From: Dorea sp. D27
GTDB lineage: Bacteria > Bacillota > Clostridia > Lachnospirales > Lachnospiraceae
Assembly (NCBI RefSeq): GCF_001185345.1
Contig: NZ_KQ236748.1
Location: forward strand, 95,420-159,419
DNA length: 64,000 nucleotides
Reading direction: 5' to 3'
Position numbers and translations under genes: made by a program. The notes under the pieces are model-generated. The model was not told where the DNA came from and made no database searches. It saw only the letters and a program-made list of their open reading frames with translations. This document shows, one piece after another, positions 31,326-40,730 of this stretch (the first letter of the stretch is position 1; each line of letters starts with the position of its first letter).

Positions 31326-32240
31326 CTACCTGTCAGGAGATTTGATTAATACATCTTCCAGAGCATCAGCCGTCAGAGGGTACAGATAGTTGCTCAGACG
31401 CGCAAATTCCTCCAGCGTGAGCGACTCCCCACGCACGCCCGGCCCTTTCCCAAGCTTCTCTACCGCTTTTGTTATCTCTTCCTTCGGAATGTCCAGCCTG
31501 CCGGAATTGTTCAGTCCGTTTGCAAGCGTCTTACGTCTCTGGTTAAAAGATGCCCTTATGATATCAAACAGCAGCCTCTCGTCTTTTACCTCGACAGGTG
31601 GTTTTTCATGTCTTGTAAGTCGTATGACGGCAGAGCCGACCTTCGGTCTAGGCATGAAGCAGTTCGGAGGTACATTTGCAACTATATAAGGCTCCGCGTA
31701 ATACTGCACAGCCAGCGACAGTGCTCCGTAGTCTTTGCTGCCAGGCCCTGTCTGCATCCTGTCTGCCACTTCCCTCTGGACCATGACTGTTATGCTCTCC
31801 ACCGGAACATCATGTTCAAATAGCCCCATTATGATGGGGGTTGTTATATAATACGGCAGATTTGCCACCACTTTAACCGGCCGGCCGGCATTTTCCCCAC
31901 TGGCCAGCTTCTTTACATCCAGCTTCAGCACATCCTCGTTGATAACCGTTACATTGTCATAATCTTTCAGCGTGTCCGAAAGAATGGGAATGAGGTTCTT
32001 GTCAATCTCAACAGCGACAACTTTTCTGGCCGCCTCTGCAAGATACTGGGTCATGGTTCCGATTCCGGGGCCTATCTCCAATACCATATCATCTTTTGTG
32101 ATGCCTGCTGCCAGGATAATCTTATCCAAGACGTGTGTATCAATCAAAAAGTTCTGGCCGAACTTCTTCTGGAATGAAAAATCATATTTCTGCAGTATTT
32201 CTATGGTATTTTGCGGGTTTCCCAGCCTCGGTCCATTCAT
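31326..32240 (-). CDS. rsmA: 16S rRNA dimethyladenosine transferase
   Basis: 304 aa. Dimethylates A1518/A1519 in the 16S 3' hairpin. SAM motif VLEIGPGIGTMTQ (~53-65), NLPYYITTPI catalytic motif (~125), and FNQRRKTL (~238) typical of KsgA. AGGAG upstream. It follows tatD in an operon, a usual order in Firmicutes. Confidence 0.95.
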   Translation of the reverse strand: MNGPRLGNPQNTIEILQKYDFSFQKKFGQNFLIDTHVLDKIILAAGITKDDMVLEIGPGIGTMTQYLAEAARKVVAVEIDKNLIPILSDTLKDYDNVTVINEDVLKLDVKKLASGENAGRPVKVVANLPYYITTPIIMGLFEHDVPVESITVMVQREVADRMQTGPGSKDYGALSLAVQYYAEPYIVANVPPNCFMPRPKVGSAVIRLTRHEKPPVEVKDERLLFDIIRASFNQRRKTLANGLNNSGRLDIPKEEITKAVEKLGKGPGVRGESLTLEEFARLSNYLYPLTADALEDVLIKSPDR

Positions 32241-32276
32241 ATATTACTTAACTCCTGAATAATGTGCTAATTTTTA

Positions 32277-33056
32277 TTATACAACAAAATTGTCTGAAAT
32301 TCCATACAATTCTGCTGCGTTAGCTTCTGTCTGCCTTACGACAATGTCGTAATCTACATTCTTAATGCGTGCGATTTCTTTGGCCACGTAGCGGATATAC
32401 AGAGAATTATTCCTTTTTCCTCTGTATGGCTCCGGCGCAAGATAAGGGCAGTCCGTCTCCAGAACTATTGATGTCAGGGGTGTCTCTTCTACCACTTCTT
32501 TGAGCTTCTTTGCGTTCTTAAATGTAACGACGCCGCCGACGCCGATGTAGAAGCCCATCTTGACGTATTCCCGGGCCTGCTCTCTGGAATACGAGAAGCA
32601 GTGGATAACGCCCTTGAGCCCCTGTGCATGCTCTTTCATAATCTCCAGCGTATCCGCCGCTGCATCTCTGCTGTGAATCACTACCGGCAGATGATGCCGG
32701 CGAGCCAGCTCAAGCTGGCGGATAAACCACTGCTCCTGGAGCGCATGAGACTCATTGTCCCAATAGTAGTCAAGGCCGATTTCCCCCACGGCCACTACTT
32801 TTTCGTTGTCGAGCAGTCCTTCCATCTCGTCAAAAGCCTTATCGTTCAGACTGCCCACATGGTCGGGATGAATCCCTACGGCCGCATACATGAACGGATA
32901 CCTGCCTGCCAGCTCCACAACCGTCCGGCAGGAGTCAAGCGAGGCGCTGATATTCACGATAGTACCGACACCGCCCTCCTGCATAGAATTCAGCAGCTCC
33001 TCCCGGTCCTCGCCAAATTGCTCATCATCATAGTGCGCATGCGTATCAAAAATCAT
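32277..33056 (-). CDS. tatD: TatD family metal-dependent DNase
   Basis: 259 aa from ATG 33056 (GGAGGG 4-5 nt upstream). Metal ligands: HxH in DTHAHYDD, Glu in VGEIGLDYYWD, His in VVIHSRDA, His in IHCFSYS and Asp in LETDCPYLAPEP. Probable 3'-5' exonuclease in DNA repair. Upstream of rsmA as in many Firmicutes; metG lies two genes further upstream, with ddh inserted between. Confidence 0.93.
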   Translation of the reverse strand: MIFDTHAHYDDEQFGEDREELLNSMQEGGVGTIVNISASLDSCRTVVELAGRYPFMYAAVGIHPDHVGSLNDKAFDEMEGLLDNEKVVAVGEIGLDYYWDNESHALQEQWFIRQLELARRHHLPVVIHSRDAAADTLEIMKEHAQGLKGVIHCFSYSREQAREYVKMGFYIGVGGVVTFKNAKKLKEVVEETPLTSIVLETDCPYLAPEPYRGKRNNSLYIRYVAKEIARIKNVDYDIVVRQTEANAAELYGISDNFVV

Positions 33057-33080
33057 AAAACCCTCCATAAAGAAGTAGTT

Positions 33081-33113
33081 GGGGACGGAGGTTTTTTAAA
33101 TTTCCTCCGTCCC
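33081..33113. repeat. GGGGACGGAGG palindromic element, copy A
   Basis: GGGACGGAGG (33082-33091) and CCTCCGTCCC (33104-33113) around a T/A-rich loop, between ddh and tatD, followed by TTTTAACGTGTCCC, a tail also seen after copy C. Confidence 0.8.
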
Positions 33114-33155
33114 AAACTCATTTTAACGTGTCCCTTTTTATTTTTGCCCTGTCCC

Positions 33156-34142
33156 TTATAAGAGCTCTGCCCTTAACTGTTCCGGTGTCTTCTTAGACAG
33201 TAATACCGGTGGGATATCAAATACTGTTTTTGCACCGGACTCCCCTTTCTTAGAGAGACGATATGCCGCTCTTGCATAGCAAACGAGAACGCTGGCCGTA
33301 AACTCTGGGTTTGAATCGAGCTTTAATGAATACTCAATAATATGTTTGCTTCCTTCTGTTCCGGTCTCACCGCTGCGGATTACAAAACCTCCGTGGGGCA
33401 TCTTACCGTGATTTTCTTTCAACTCTTCCTCTGTGATAAAGGTAACAGTTGTATCATAATCATCAAAATAATTTGGCATCGTCTTGATTGCCTGTTCGAT
33501 TGCTTTCAGGTCAGCACCGTCTTCCGGAACAACATAGCATTCACGCAAATGCTTTTCTCTTGTAGTAAGCTGTGGCTCTTCACCGCTTCTAACTCTTTCC
33601 ACAGCCTTTTCCACAGGCACTGTGTATTGAATTCCATTCTTAACGCCTCCCACACGACGGATAGCGTCTGAATGTCCCTGGCTGACACCTTTTCCCCAAA
33701 ATGTGTATGTACTTCCCTGCACAAGAATGGATTCCGCATATAACCGGTTGAGAGAAAACATCCCCGGGTCCCATCCTACGGATATGATTCCCACTTTTCC
33801 ACCGTCTTTTGCCGCTTTATCCACATTTTCAAAATATTCCGGAATTCTGGCATGTGTATCAAAACTGTCAATCGTGTTGAAATTCTTCACTATATCAGGA
33901 CCCATGACCGGCAGGTCGGTGGCGGAGCCCCCGCAAAGTACCATGACGTCGATGTCCTCTTTCATAGAAACCATGTCATCAATGTGCTTCACAGCCGCAG
34001 TCTCTGTAGCAATGCTGATATCGGCCGGGTTCCTCCGGGTGAATACAGCTTTAAGTTCCATATCGTCATTACGGGCTACCGCAAGTTCAACGCCCTTTCC
34101 AATGTTACCATAACCAACAATACCAATTCTAATCTTATCCAT
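33156..34142 (-). CDS. ddh: Meso-diaminopimelate dehydrogenase
   Basis: 328 aa. NADPH-dependent reductive amination of tetrahydrodipicolinate to meso-DAP, the one-step shortcut of lysine and cell-wall synthesis. Rossmann motif IGIVGYGNIGKG; family blocks TRRNP, SFDTHARIPEY, GWDPGMFSLNRLYAE and FWGKGVSQGHSDAIRR. AGGAGA SD. It lies between repeat copies A and B/C and may have its own transcript. Confidence 0.95.
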   Translation of the reverse strand: MDKIRIGIVGYGNIGKGVELAVARNDDMELKAVFTRRNPADISIATETAAVKHIDDMVSMKEDIDVMVLCGGSATDLPVMGPDIVKNFNTIDSFDTHARIPEYFENVDKAAKDGGKVGIISVGWDPGMFSLNRLYAESILVQGSTYTFWGKGVSQGHSDAIRRVGGVKNGIQYTVPVEKAVERVRSGEEPQLTTREKHLRECYVVPEDGADLKAIEQAIKTMPNYFDDYDTTVTFITEEELKENHGKMPHGGFVIRSGETGTEGSKHIIEYSLKLDSNPEFTASVLVCYARAAYRLSKKGESGAKTVFDIPPVLLSKKTPEQLRAELL

Positions 34143-34163
34143 ATAGTCATTCTCCTCTCAATT

Positions 34164-34240
34164 GGGGACGGAGGTTTTCTCATTTTCCTCCGTCCCTTTT
34201 TGAATTGGGGACGGGGTTTTTCTCGTTTTCCTCCGTCCCC
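34164..34240. repeat. GGGGACGGAGG palindromic elements, copies B and C
   Basis: Copy B: GGGACGGAGG (34165-34174) / CCTCCGTCCC (34187-34196). Copy C: GGGGACGGGG (34207-34216) / CCTCCGTCCCC (34230-34240), flanked by AATTG...CAATT. They are in tandem between metG and ddh; C is followed by TTTAACGTGTCCC at the metG stop. Confidence 0.8.
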
Positions 34241-34261
34241 AATTGAATTTAACGTGTCCCT

Positions 34262-36154
34262 TTAGCTGATTTCTGCACCTGCCGGCATTTCTTTTTCTGG
34301 TGTCATGAGTGCCAGGCTTCCATCTGCGTCTTCTGCGCACAGCAGCATTCCTTCTGACAGGACTCCGGCGAGTTTGGCCGGCTTAAGGTTCACCAGCACC
34401 ATAACTTTTTTTCCCACCATCTCTTCCGGCTTATAGTATGCCTTTATTCCTGACACGATTTGTTTTATCTCCCTGCCCACTCTCACTTTGGAGCAGAGAA
34501 GCTTCTTGGATTTTGGTACTTCTTCGCACTCGAGTATCTCGCCTACCTGGAACTGCATCTTACTGAAATCTTCAAACGTTATCTCTGGCTTAGCCTCCAT
34601 GTCTATGACATCTTCCGGCACTTCATTTACCGGCGGGTGCAGCTCCTCTACCCGTTTCAACACCTCTTCAAGATCCAGCCTTGCAAAGAGTATCTCCGGC
34701 TTCTCTGTCACTTTACCGTCACCGAGCTGGCTGAGTATCTTCGCAGATGTCTCGGGCATGAAAGGCTCCAGCAATACCGCGCCGGCCTTGATGCTCTCCA
34801 GCAGATTGTAGAGTACAGTCTCAAGCCGGTCCTTTTTCCCTTCATCCTTTGCAAGTGCCCACGGCATCGTCTCATCTATATACTTATTGCAACGTTTGAA
34901 CAGGTTAAATATCTCAGTGATTGCATCCGCAACCCGCAGTTCCTCCATCTTGGCCTCTACCGCCTTCGGCGTAGCTTCCGCGACTGCCTTCAAGTTCAAA
35001 TCCACTTCCTCTGCCGCACCTTTGTCCGTTACCGCGCCCCCGAAGTACTTGTTTGTCATAGATATGGTACGGTTCACCAGATTGCCCAGCGTATTGGCAA
35101 GGTCAGAATTCATGCGCTCTACCATCAGTTCCCATGAGATGACCCCATCGTTTTCAAACGGCATCTCGTGCAGAACAAAATAGCGCACCGCGTCTACGCC
35201 AAAGAAATCTACCAGTTCATCTGCATACAGCACATTCCCTTTTGACTTGCTCATCTTGCCATCACCCTGCAGCAGCCATGGGTGTCCGAATATCTGTTTT
35301 GGCAGGGGCAGATCCAGCGCCATAAGGAAAATCGGCCAGTATATGGTATGGAAGCGGATAATGTCCTTGCCTATGAGGTGCAGGTCCGCCGGCCAGTCTC
35401 TTTTGAACTGTTCCGTATTTCCGCCCTCGCAGTCATAGCCGATTCCGGTTATATAGTTTGTCAGTGCGTCCAGCCATACGTACACTACATGGTCCGAATC
35501 AAAATCCACCGGAATTCCCCATTTGAATGAGGTCCTTGAAACACACAGGTCCTGAAGCCCCGGCAGCAGGAAATTGTTCATCATCTCATTTTTGCGGGAA
35601 ACCGGCTGTATGAACTCAGGATGTGTATTGATATGCTCGATCAGACGGTCTGCATACTTGCTCATCTTGAAGAAATAAGCCTCTTCTTTTGCCGGCTGCA
35701 CCTCTCGTCCGCAGTCAGGGCATTTTCCGTCCACAAGCTGTGATTCTGTAAAAAAGGATTCGCACGGCGTGCAGTACATCCCCTCATAATGCCCCTTATA
35801 TATGTCTCCCTGGTCGTACAGCTTTTTAAATATCTTCTGTACCTGCTTCTCATGATACTCGTCGGTCGTACGGATGAATTTGTCATATGAAGTATTCATC
35901 AGATCCCAGATGCCCCTGATCTCTGCCGCAACGCCGTCCACAAACTCTTTCGGCGTAACGCCGGCTTCTTCTGCTTTAAGCTCTATCTTCTGGCCATGCT
36001 CATCCGTACCGGTCTGGAAGAACACATCATATCCCTGGCTTCTCTTATATCTGGCTATCGCATCGGCCAGCACGATTTCATACGTATTCCCTATATGGGG
36101 CTTTCCTGATGTATAGGCAATGGCTGTCGTAATATAATACTTTTGTTTTTCCAT
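34262..36154 (-). CDS. metG: Methionyl-tRNA synthetase
   Basis: 630 aa from ATG 36154 (AGGAGG upstream). Class I synthetase: PHIGN (HIGH-type) near the start, KMSKS at ~GKMSKSKGN, zinc knuckle C-x2-C...C-x2-C (CTPCESFF, CPDCG), anticodon domain, and a C-terminal tRNA-binding EMAPII/Trbp111 domain (ITFEDFSKMQFQVGEIL...KLAGVLSEGML) of ~105 residues. Preceded by a T-box leader, so it should respond to uncharged tRNA-Met. Stop near repeat copy C. Confidence 0.97.
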   Translation of the reverse strand: MEKQKYYITTAIAYTSGKPHIGNTYEIVLADAIARYKRSQGYDVFFQTGTDEHGQKIELKAEEAGVTPKEFVDGVAAEIRGIWDLMNTSYDKFIRTTDEYHEKQVQKIFKKLYDQGDIYKGHYEGMYCTPCESFFTESQLVDGKCPDCGREVQPAKEEAYFFKMSKYADRLIEHINTHPEFIQPVSRKNEMMNNFLLPGLQDLCVSRTSFKWGIPVDFDSDHVVYVWLDALTNYITGIGYDCEGGNTEQFKRDWPADLHLIGKDIIRFHTIYWPIFLMALDLPLPKQIFGHPWLLQGDGKMSKSKGNVLYADELVDFFGVDAVRYFVLHEMPFENDGVISWELMVERMNSDLANTLGNLVNRTISMTNKYFGGAVTDKGAAEEVDLNLKAVAEATPKAVEAKMEELRVADAITEIFNLFKRCNKYIDETMPWALAKDEGKKDRLETVLYNLLESIKAGAVLLEPFMPETSAKILSQLGDGKVTEKPEILFARLDLEEVLKRVEELHPPVNEVPEDVIDMEAKPEITFEDFSKMQFQVGEILECEEVPKSKKLLCSKVRVGREIKQIVSGIKAYYKPEEMVGKKVMVLVNLKPAKLAGVLSEGMLLCAEDADGSLALMTPEKEMPAGAEIS

Positions 36155-36178
36155 CTCTTGTCCTCCTGCCGTTGAAAT

Positions 36179-36500
36179 AAAAAAAGTCTTCCCTAATTCT
36201 AAAATCAGAGAAGACGAGTTCACCCGTGTTACCACTTCTATTTATCGCTGCCTCACGGCAGAGACCTCAGCAAGTGCCTCACGGCACTCTCCCGCAGTAA
36301 AGGGCGGACCCATTGCAGCCTTGCACGAAACACCTGCAGGCGCCTTCCGCCTCCATATGCTCCCTGTTCGGTACACCACTCAGAAGCCATCTTCCGTCAG
36401 TCTTCATTCATCCCTCTCAGCATCTCCCGCAGCTGCGCATTTCCATCCACATGCTGTCAAGGTTCAGGACTTCTCTGTATAATGTCAAAAAACGTACTCT
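36179..36500 (-). promoter_or_regulatory. T-box leader of metG
   Basis: A roughly 320-nt leader with multiple hairpins. The T-box sequence is at 36240-36221 as GAAGTGGTAACACGGGTG, a variant of the canonical AGGGTGGTACCGCG. It is followed by a terminator GTCTTC (36215-36210) ... GAAGAC (36191-36186) and a run of T (36185-36177). Uncharged tRNA-Met would stabilise the antiterminator. I could not place the specifier AUG with certainty. Confidence 0.75.
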
Positions 36501-36669
36501 CTTCGTCATTGCGTTTAAACATATAAACATTTATTTTATTTCAACTCTTCATTAATATGGTAAAAATCGTAACATACGAAAAATCAATTGTCAAGCCGTG
36601 GAAGGTGCAGAACATTCATACGATGGTCCATTTCTGCATATTTATAGGTAAAACATCCAAGGAGCCCCC

Positions 36670-38388
36670 ATGCGTAAAAAAATATCGCTTTTCCTGACCG
36701 TCACGCTCCTCTTCGTGCTTGTCGCCGTGGCGTCCTGTTCCAGAGGCAGCGGCAGTGCAGACGCAAAATTTGAAGCTTACACGAACAGCTTGTTCTGCCA
36801 GGAAGTTTCCTCCAACACGATTTCTCTCCACTATACCTTAGAAAATCCAGTCGATTACGGAATTAAAGAGGCCCCCGTCTCCTTTGGAAGCTGCACTACT
36901 GACGTAGCTTCCATCAGTGCCTCTGCGGAAAATGCCCTGGCATCGCTCCACGCTCATAACCGTGCACAGCTTTCAGATAAAAACAAACTGACCTACGACG
37001 TGCTGGATGATTATCTCAGTATTTCCCTTGATGAGGCCGGGTATGCATTGTACGATGAGCCTCTGGCCCCGCTGACGGGTACGCAGGCACAGCTCCCTGT
37101 ACTTCTTTCCGAATATCAATTTAAAAATACAGATGATATAGATACATATCTGACCCTTATGACAAAGCTGCCAGAATATTTTGAATCTATCATAGCCTTT
37201 GAGCAGGCCAAATCTGACAAGGGGCTGTTCATGGCATCTTATTCCGCGGATGACATCATAGATGAATGCAATGCATTTATCAGTATGGGAAACGACAACT
37301 ATCTTTACTCTTCCTTCACCGAGCGGCTGGATGCCATGAAGCTCGACAAGACAGAATATGACGATTATGTAAAACAAAACAACGAAAATGTAAAAAACTA
37401 CATTTTCCCTTCTTATAAAAAACTGGCCGAAGCCTTGCAGGCACTGCGTACAACTGGCAAAAACGACAACGGCCTGTGCTACCTTCCGGACGGCCGTGAT
37501 TACTATGAGCTGGTCGTAAAACGGGAAACCGGTTCAAGCCGTTCGGTAAACGAACTGAAGGAACTCACTCAGGCACAGATATTGGAAGACCTCACCGCTA
37601 TGCAGCAGATACTCACATCTTCATCAAAAGAGACATTTTCTAATGCGGCGCCGGCGCTTTCAGATACAGATCCTGTCTCCATCCTGTCAAACCTGAAATC
37701 CAAGCTGAAAGGGAGTTTCCCTGAACCGCCTGACGTCTCTACTGAGATCAAATATGTACAGAAGTCCATGGAAGAGTATCTAAGCCCCGCTTTCTTCATG
37801 GTTCCGGCCATTGACAGCACTACGGACAATGTCATCTACATCAACCAGGGGCATATGCCGGATGACCTGTCGCTGTTCACCACGCTCGCGCATGAAGGAT
37901 ACCCGGGCCACCTCTACCAGACCGTATACTTCCAGAGCCTGAAACCAGATCCGATACGCAATCTGCTGAACTTCGGGGGCTACACGGAAGGCTGGGCCAC
38001 TTATACCGAGATGCTAAGCTATTATTATGCACCGATACCCAAAGAGCAGGCCGCCCTGCTGCAACGTAATACTTCCGTAATATTAGGACTTTACGCTTTG
38101 GCCGACATGGGCATCCACTACGATGGCTGGAAGCTGATGGATACGGTATCCTTCTTCCGGCAGTACGGTATCGAAGATGCCAATACGATAGAAAGCATAT
38201 ATGACCTGATTATATCGGATCCCGCAAACTACCTGAAGTACTACATCGGTTATGTGGAATTTATGGAACTGAAAAAAGATGCCATCGACAAATGGGGGGA
38301 TGCCTTCACCCAGGAAAATTTCCACAAGAAAGTGCTTACCACTGGCCCGGCCTCTTTCGACATACTCCGTACATACATCTTCCAGTAA
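36670..38388 (+). CDS. DUF885 family lipoprotein, putative metallocarboxypeptidase
   Basis: 572 aa. N-terminal signal with lipobox VASC (cleavage before Cys 23), so anchored outside the membrane. DUF885 hallmarks: HEGYPGH (zinc HExxxH, ~400), GGYTEGWATYTE and a helical scaffold; weakly related to M32/M3 peptidases. GGAG before the ATG. Likely extracellular peptide degradation. Followed by a strong terminator. Confidence 0.85.
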   Translation: MRKKISLFLTVTLLFVLVAVASCSRGSGSADAKFEAYTNSLFCQEVSSNTISLHYTLENPVDYGIKEAPVSFGSCTTDVASISASAENALASLHAHNRAQLSDKNKLTYDVLDDYLSISLDEAGYALYDEPLAPLTGTQAQLPVLLSEYQFKNTDDIDTYLTLMTKLPEYFESIIAFEQAKSDKGLFMASYSADDIIDECNAFISMGNDNYLYSSFTERLDAMKLDKTEYDDYVKQNNENVKNYIFPSYKKLAEALQALRTTGKNDNGLCYLPDGRDYYELVVKRETGSSRSVNELKELTQAQILEDLTAMQQILTSSSKETFSNAAPALSDTDPVSILSNLKSKLKGSFPEPPDVSTEIKYVQKSMEEYLSPAFFMVPAIDSTTDNVIYINQGHMPDDLSLFTTLAHEGYPGHLYQTVYFQSLKPDPIRNLLNFGGYTEGWATYTEMLSYYYAPIPKEQAALLQRNTSVILGLYALADMGIHYDGWKLMDTVSFFRQYGIEDANTIESIYDLIISDPANYLKYYIGYVEFMELKKDAIDKWGDAFTQENFHKKVLTTGPASFDILRTYIFQ

Positions 38389-38431
38389 TATATCCCCAAA
38401 TCATTCTGCAAAAGTACCGGGCCAGAGTAAG

Positions 38432-38464
38432 GCCGCCGCAAAATAACTGCGGCGGCTTTTTATT
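38432..38464 (+). terminator. Terminator of the DUF885 gene
   Basis: GCCGCCGCA (38432-38440) / TGCGGCGGC (38448-38456) followed by TTTTTATT. Confidence 0.9.
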
Positions 38465-38490
38465 ACATGGGGACACCATAAATTAAATTG

Positions 38491-38564
38491 GGGACAGGGA
38501 AAAACGAAATGGGGACGGAGGTTTTTTAAAAAACCTCCGTCCCCATTTCGTTTTTCCCTATCCC
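38491..38564. repeat. Long GGGGACGGAGG palindrome, copy D
   Basis: Two 37-nt arms (38491-38527 and 38528-38564) with one mismatch and no loop, containing GGGACAGGGAAAAACG then GGGGACGGAGGTTTTTT. The core equals copies A-C. The stop codon of spmB (TAG) lies inside the right arm, so the element also trims or ends that gene. Confidence 0.9.
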
Positions 38565-39085
38565 ATCATCCCCGCCAGTACCACGCTGGCTATGAGGCCG
38601 GCAAAGGTGGCGAACATGGCGCCTGACAGTGTATATCTGGTCTTTGTCACCTTGGCAGTCATAAAGTAGACGCTCATCGTGTAGAATATCGTCTCTGTGC
38701 ATGACATGCTGATGGAAGCTATCAGGCCGATATAGGAATCTGTCCCGTATTCTTTGAATGCATCCAGCAGCAGCCCCGTGGCCGCGGAGGATGAGAACAT
38801 CTTGACTACGGTGAGCGGCACAAGCTCTCCGGGAAATCCTATGTATTCGGTGGCCTTGCCTATAATCCCGGACATGAATCCGAGAAAGCCCGACGCCCGC
38901 AGTATTCCCACTGCCACCATGAGGCCGATCAGCGTCGGCATGATCTTGATGACGGTAAAGAAACCGCTCTTCGCCCCCTTTACAAACGTATCATAGACAT
39001 TTACTTTCATCAGCACCCCATAGCTCACGATGCCAAAGATTACGAGCGGCACGATGAAGTCTGATAGATACATAAATAACCGCAT
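38558..39085 (-). CDS. spmB: Spore maturation protein B
   Basis: 175 aa, full length, with four to five membrane helices and the NupG/gate-like segments (IKIMPTLIGLMVAVGILRASGF, SCTETIFYTMSVYF) of the SpmB family. Needed with SpmA for normal spore core dehydration in Bacillus. Its usual partner is not adjacent but at 48187-48813. The 3' end is inside the palindromic repeat D. Confidence 0.9.
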   Translation of the reverse strand: MRLFMYLSDFIVPLVIFGIVSYGVLMKVNVYDTFVKGAKSGFFTVIKIMPTLIGLMVAVGILRASGFLGFMSGIIGKATEYIGFPGELVPLTVVKMFSSSAATGLLLDAFKEYGTDSYIGLIASISMSCTETIFYTMSVYFMTAKVTKTRYTLSGAMFATFAGLIASVVLAGMMG

Positions 39086-39226
39086 AAACCATTTCCTTAC
39101 AACAGATGCTTATTATCAATATATGCCATACTGCGCGGCTTTATGGTTAATTTACTCCATTGAAAGGCAAATAAAAAAAGAATATACTTATATGCAAAGA
39201 AAGATTTGCAACAGGACGGTGGTAAT

Positions 39227-40585
39227 ATGGACAGCAGAAATGATTTCGGGCAGGGCAGCGTGGCGGGGAATATTATGCGGCTCGCTGTCCCCATGACTCT
39301 GGCTCAGCTCATAAATGTATTATACAATGTAGTAGACCGGATATATATCGGGCATATCCCGCACACCTCAACACAGGCGCTCACCGGTATCGGGCTTACG
39401 CTCCCTGTCATTACGATTATTACCGCATTCGCCAATCTGTTCGGCATGGGAGGCGCTCCGCTGTTCTCTATGGCGCGCGGACGAGGAGACACCGAACGTG
39501 CCAGGAAGATTATGGCCAACTCGTTCTCCATGCTTATCATCTCCGGTATACTTCTCGCCGCCCTCTGCTACTTATTCAAACGGCCGCTCCTTTATCTTTT
39601 CGGAGCCAGCGATGTCACCTTCCCCTACGCGGACGCCTACCTGACACTCTACCTGTGCGGCACGCTGTTCGTGATGACAAGCCTTGGGATGAACAATTTT
39701 ATCAACGCACAGGGGTTCGGCGTCACCGGTATGCTGACTGTTTCAATTGGGGCAGTGTTAAATCTGATCCTTGATCCAATTTTCATCTTCGTCTTCCATA
39801 TGGGAGTCAAAGGTGCGGCATCGGCTACTGTCCTCTCTCAATTCGTCTCCGCCGTCTGGGTCTTTCGTTTTCTCACCGGAAAGAAAGCGTTACTCCGTAT
39901 AGCGGGAAAATACATGCGGCCAGAAAAAGCACTTGCAAAAGAAATCACAGGACTCGGGCTGTCAGGCTTTGTGATGGCTGTCACGAATGGCTCCGTGCAG
40001 ATTATGTGCAACGCAACCTTACAGCGCTATGGCGGCGACCTCTATGTCGGCATCATGACGGTGATTAACTCTGTACGGGAAATCGTCACTATGCCGGTCA
40101 ATGGCCTGACAAGCGGCGCCCAGCCGGTTATGAGCTTTAATTACGGTGCGGAAAAATATGACCGTGTCCGTTCGGCTATCCGTTTTTCCACAATATGGGC
40201 TATCTTGTTCTCCACCGCTGCATGGGCCATGATTTTCTTTTTCCCGAACTTCTTCCTCCACCTGTTCAGCAGCGAATCTGAATTGATTCAGAAAGGGGTA
40301 CCCGCAATGCGTATCTATTTCTTCGGCATTTTCATGATGGCGCTTCAGTTTGCGGGGCAATCGGTATTCGTGGCCCTCGGCAAATCCAGACAGGCGGTAT
40401 TCTTCTCCCTGTTCCGTAAAGTCGTCATCGTCATTCCATTGACATTATGGCTGCCTTCCATATGCGGCTTGGGTACAGAAGGCGTATTTCTGGCTGAACC
40501 GGTGTCCAACTTCATCGGAGGGACTGCCTGCTTTACTACCATGATGCTGACCATCTGGCCTGCCCTTCGCAGGCGTCCAGAATAA
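39227..40585 (+). CDS. MATE family multidrug efflux transporter
   Basis: 452 aa from ATG 39227 (GGTGG upstream; TTG at 39206 is the alternative). Twelve helices in two MatE halves; N-terminal GSVAGNIMRLAVPMTLAQLINVLYNVVDRIYIGH and the second-half PVNGLTSGAQPVMSFNYGA are diagnostic of the DinF/NorM-like group in Firmicutes. Exports cationic compounds in exchange for Na+ or H+. Ends at a bidirectional terminator shared with telA. Confidence 0.92.
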   Translation: MDSRNDFGQGSVAGNIMRLAVPMTLAQLINVLYNVVDRIYIGHIPHTSTQALTGIGLTLPVITIITAFANLFGMGGAPLFSMARGRGDTERARKIMANSFSMLIISGILLAALCYLFKRPLLYLFGASDVTFPYADAYLTLYLCGTLFVMTSLGMNNFINAQGFGVTGMLTVSIGAVLNLILDPIFIFVFHMGVKGAASATVLSQFVSAVWVFRFLTGKKALLRIAGKYMRPEKALAKEITGLGLSGFVMAVTNGSVQIMCNATLQRYGGDLYVGIMTVINSVREIVTMPVNGLTSGAQPVMSFNYGAEKYDRVRSAIRFSTIWAILFSTAAWAMIFFFPNFFLHLFSSESELIQKGVPAMRIYFFGIFMMALQFAGQSVFVALGKSRQAVFFSLFRKVVIVIPLTLWLPSICGLGTEGVFLAEPVSNFIGGTACFTTMMLTIWPALRRRPE

Positions 40586-40674
40586 GCTGAATGCCGTTAC
40601 CAGCCAGGCTTCCCTTGCAGCACCGGACACGCCCCGGCACTTGGTACATTCCGACATATTTATCAGAGTACATC

Positions 40675-40707
40675 AGAAGGCAGGCTCCACACGTGAGCCT
40701 GCCTTCT
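40675..40707. terminator. Bidirectional terminator between MATE and telA genes
   Basis: AGAAGGCAGGCTC (40675-40687) / GAGCCTGCCTTCT (40695-40707), 13-bp perfect stem between convergent genes. Confidence 0.8.
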
Positions 40708-40730
40708 TAACATTATTGTGCCGTCTTCAA

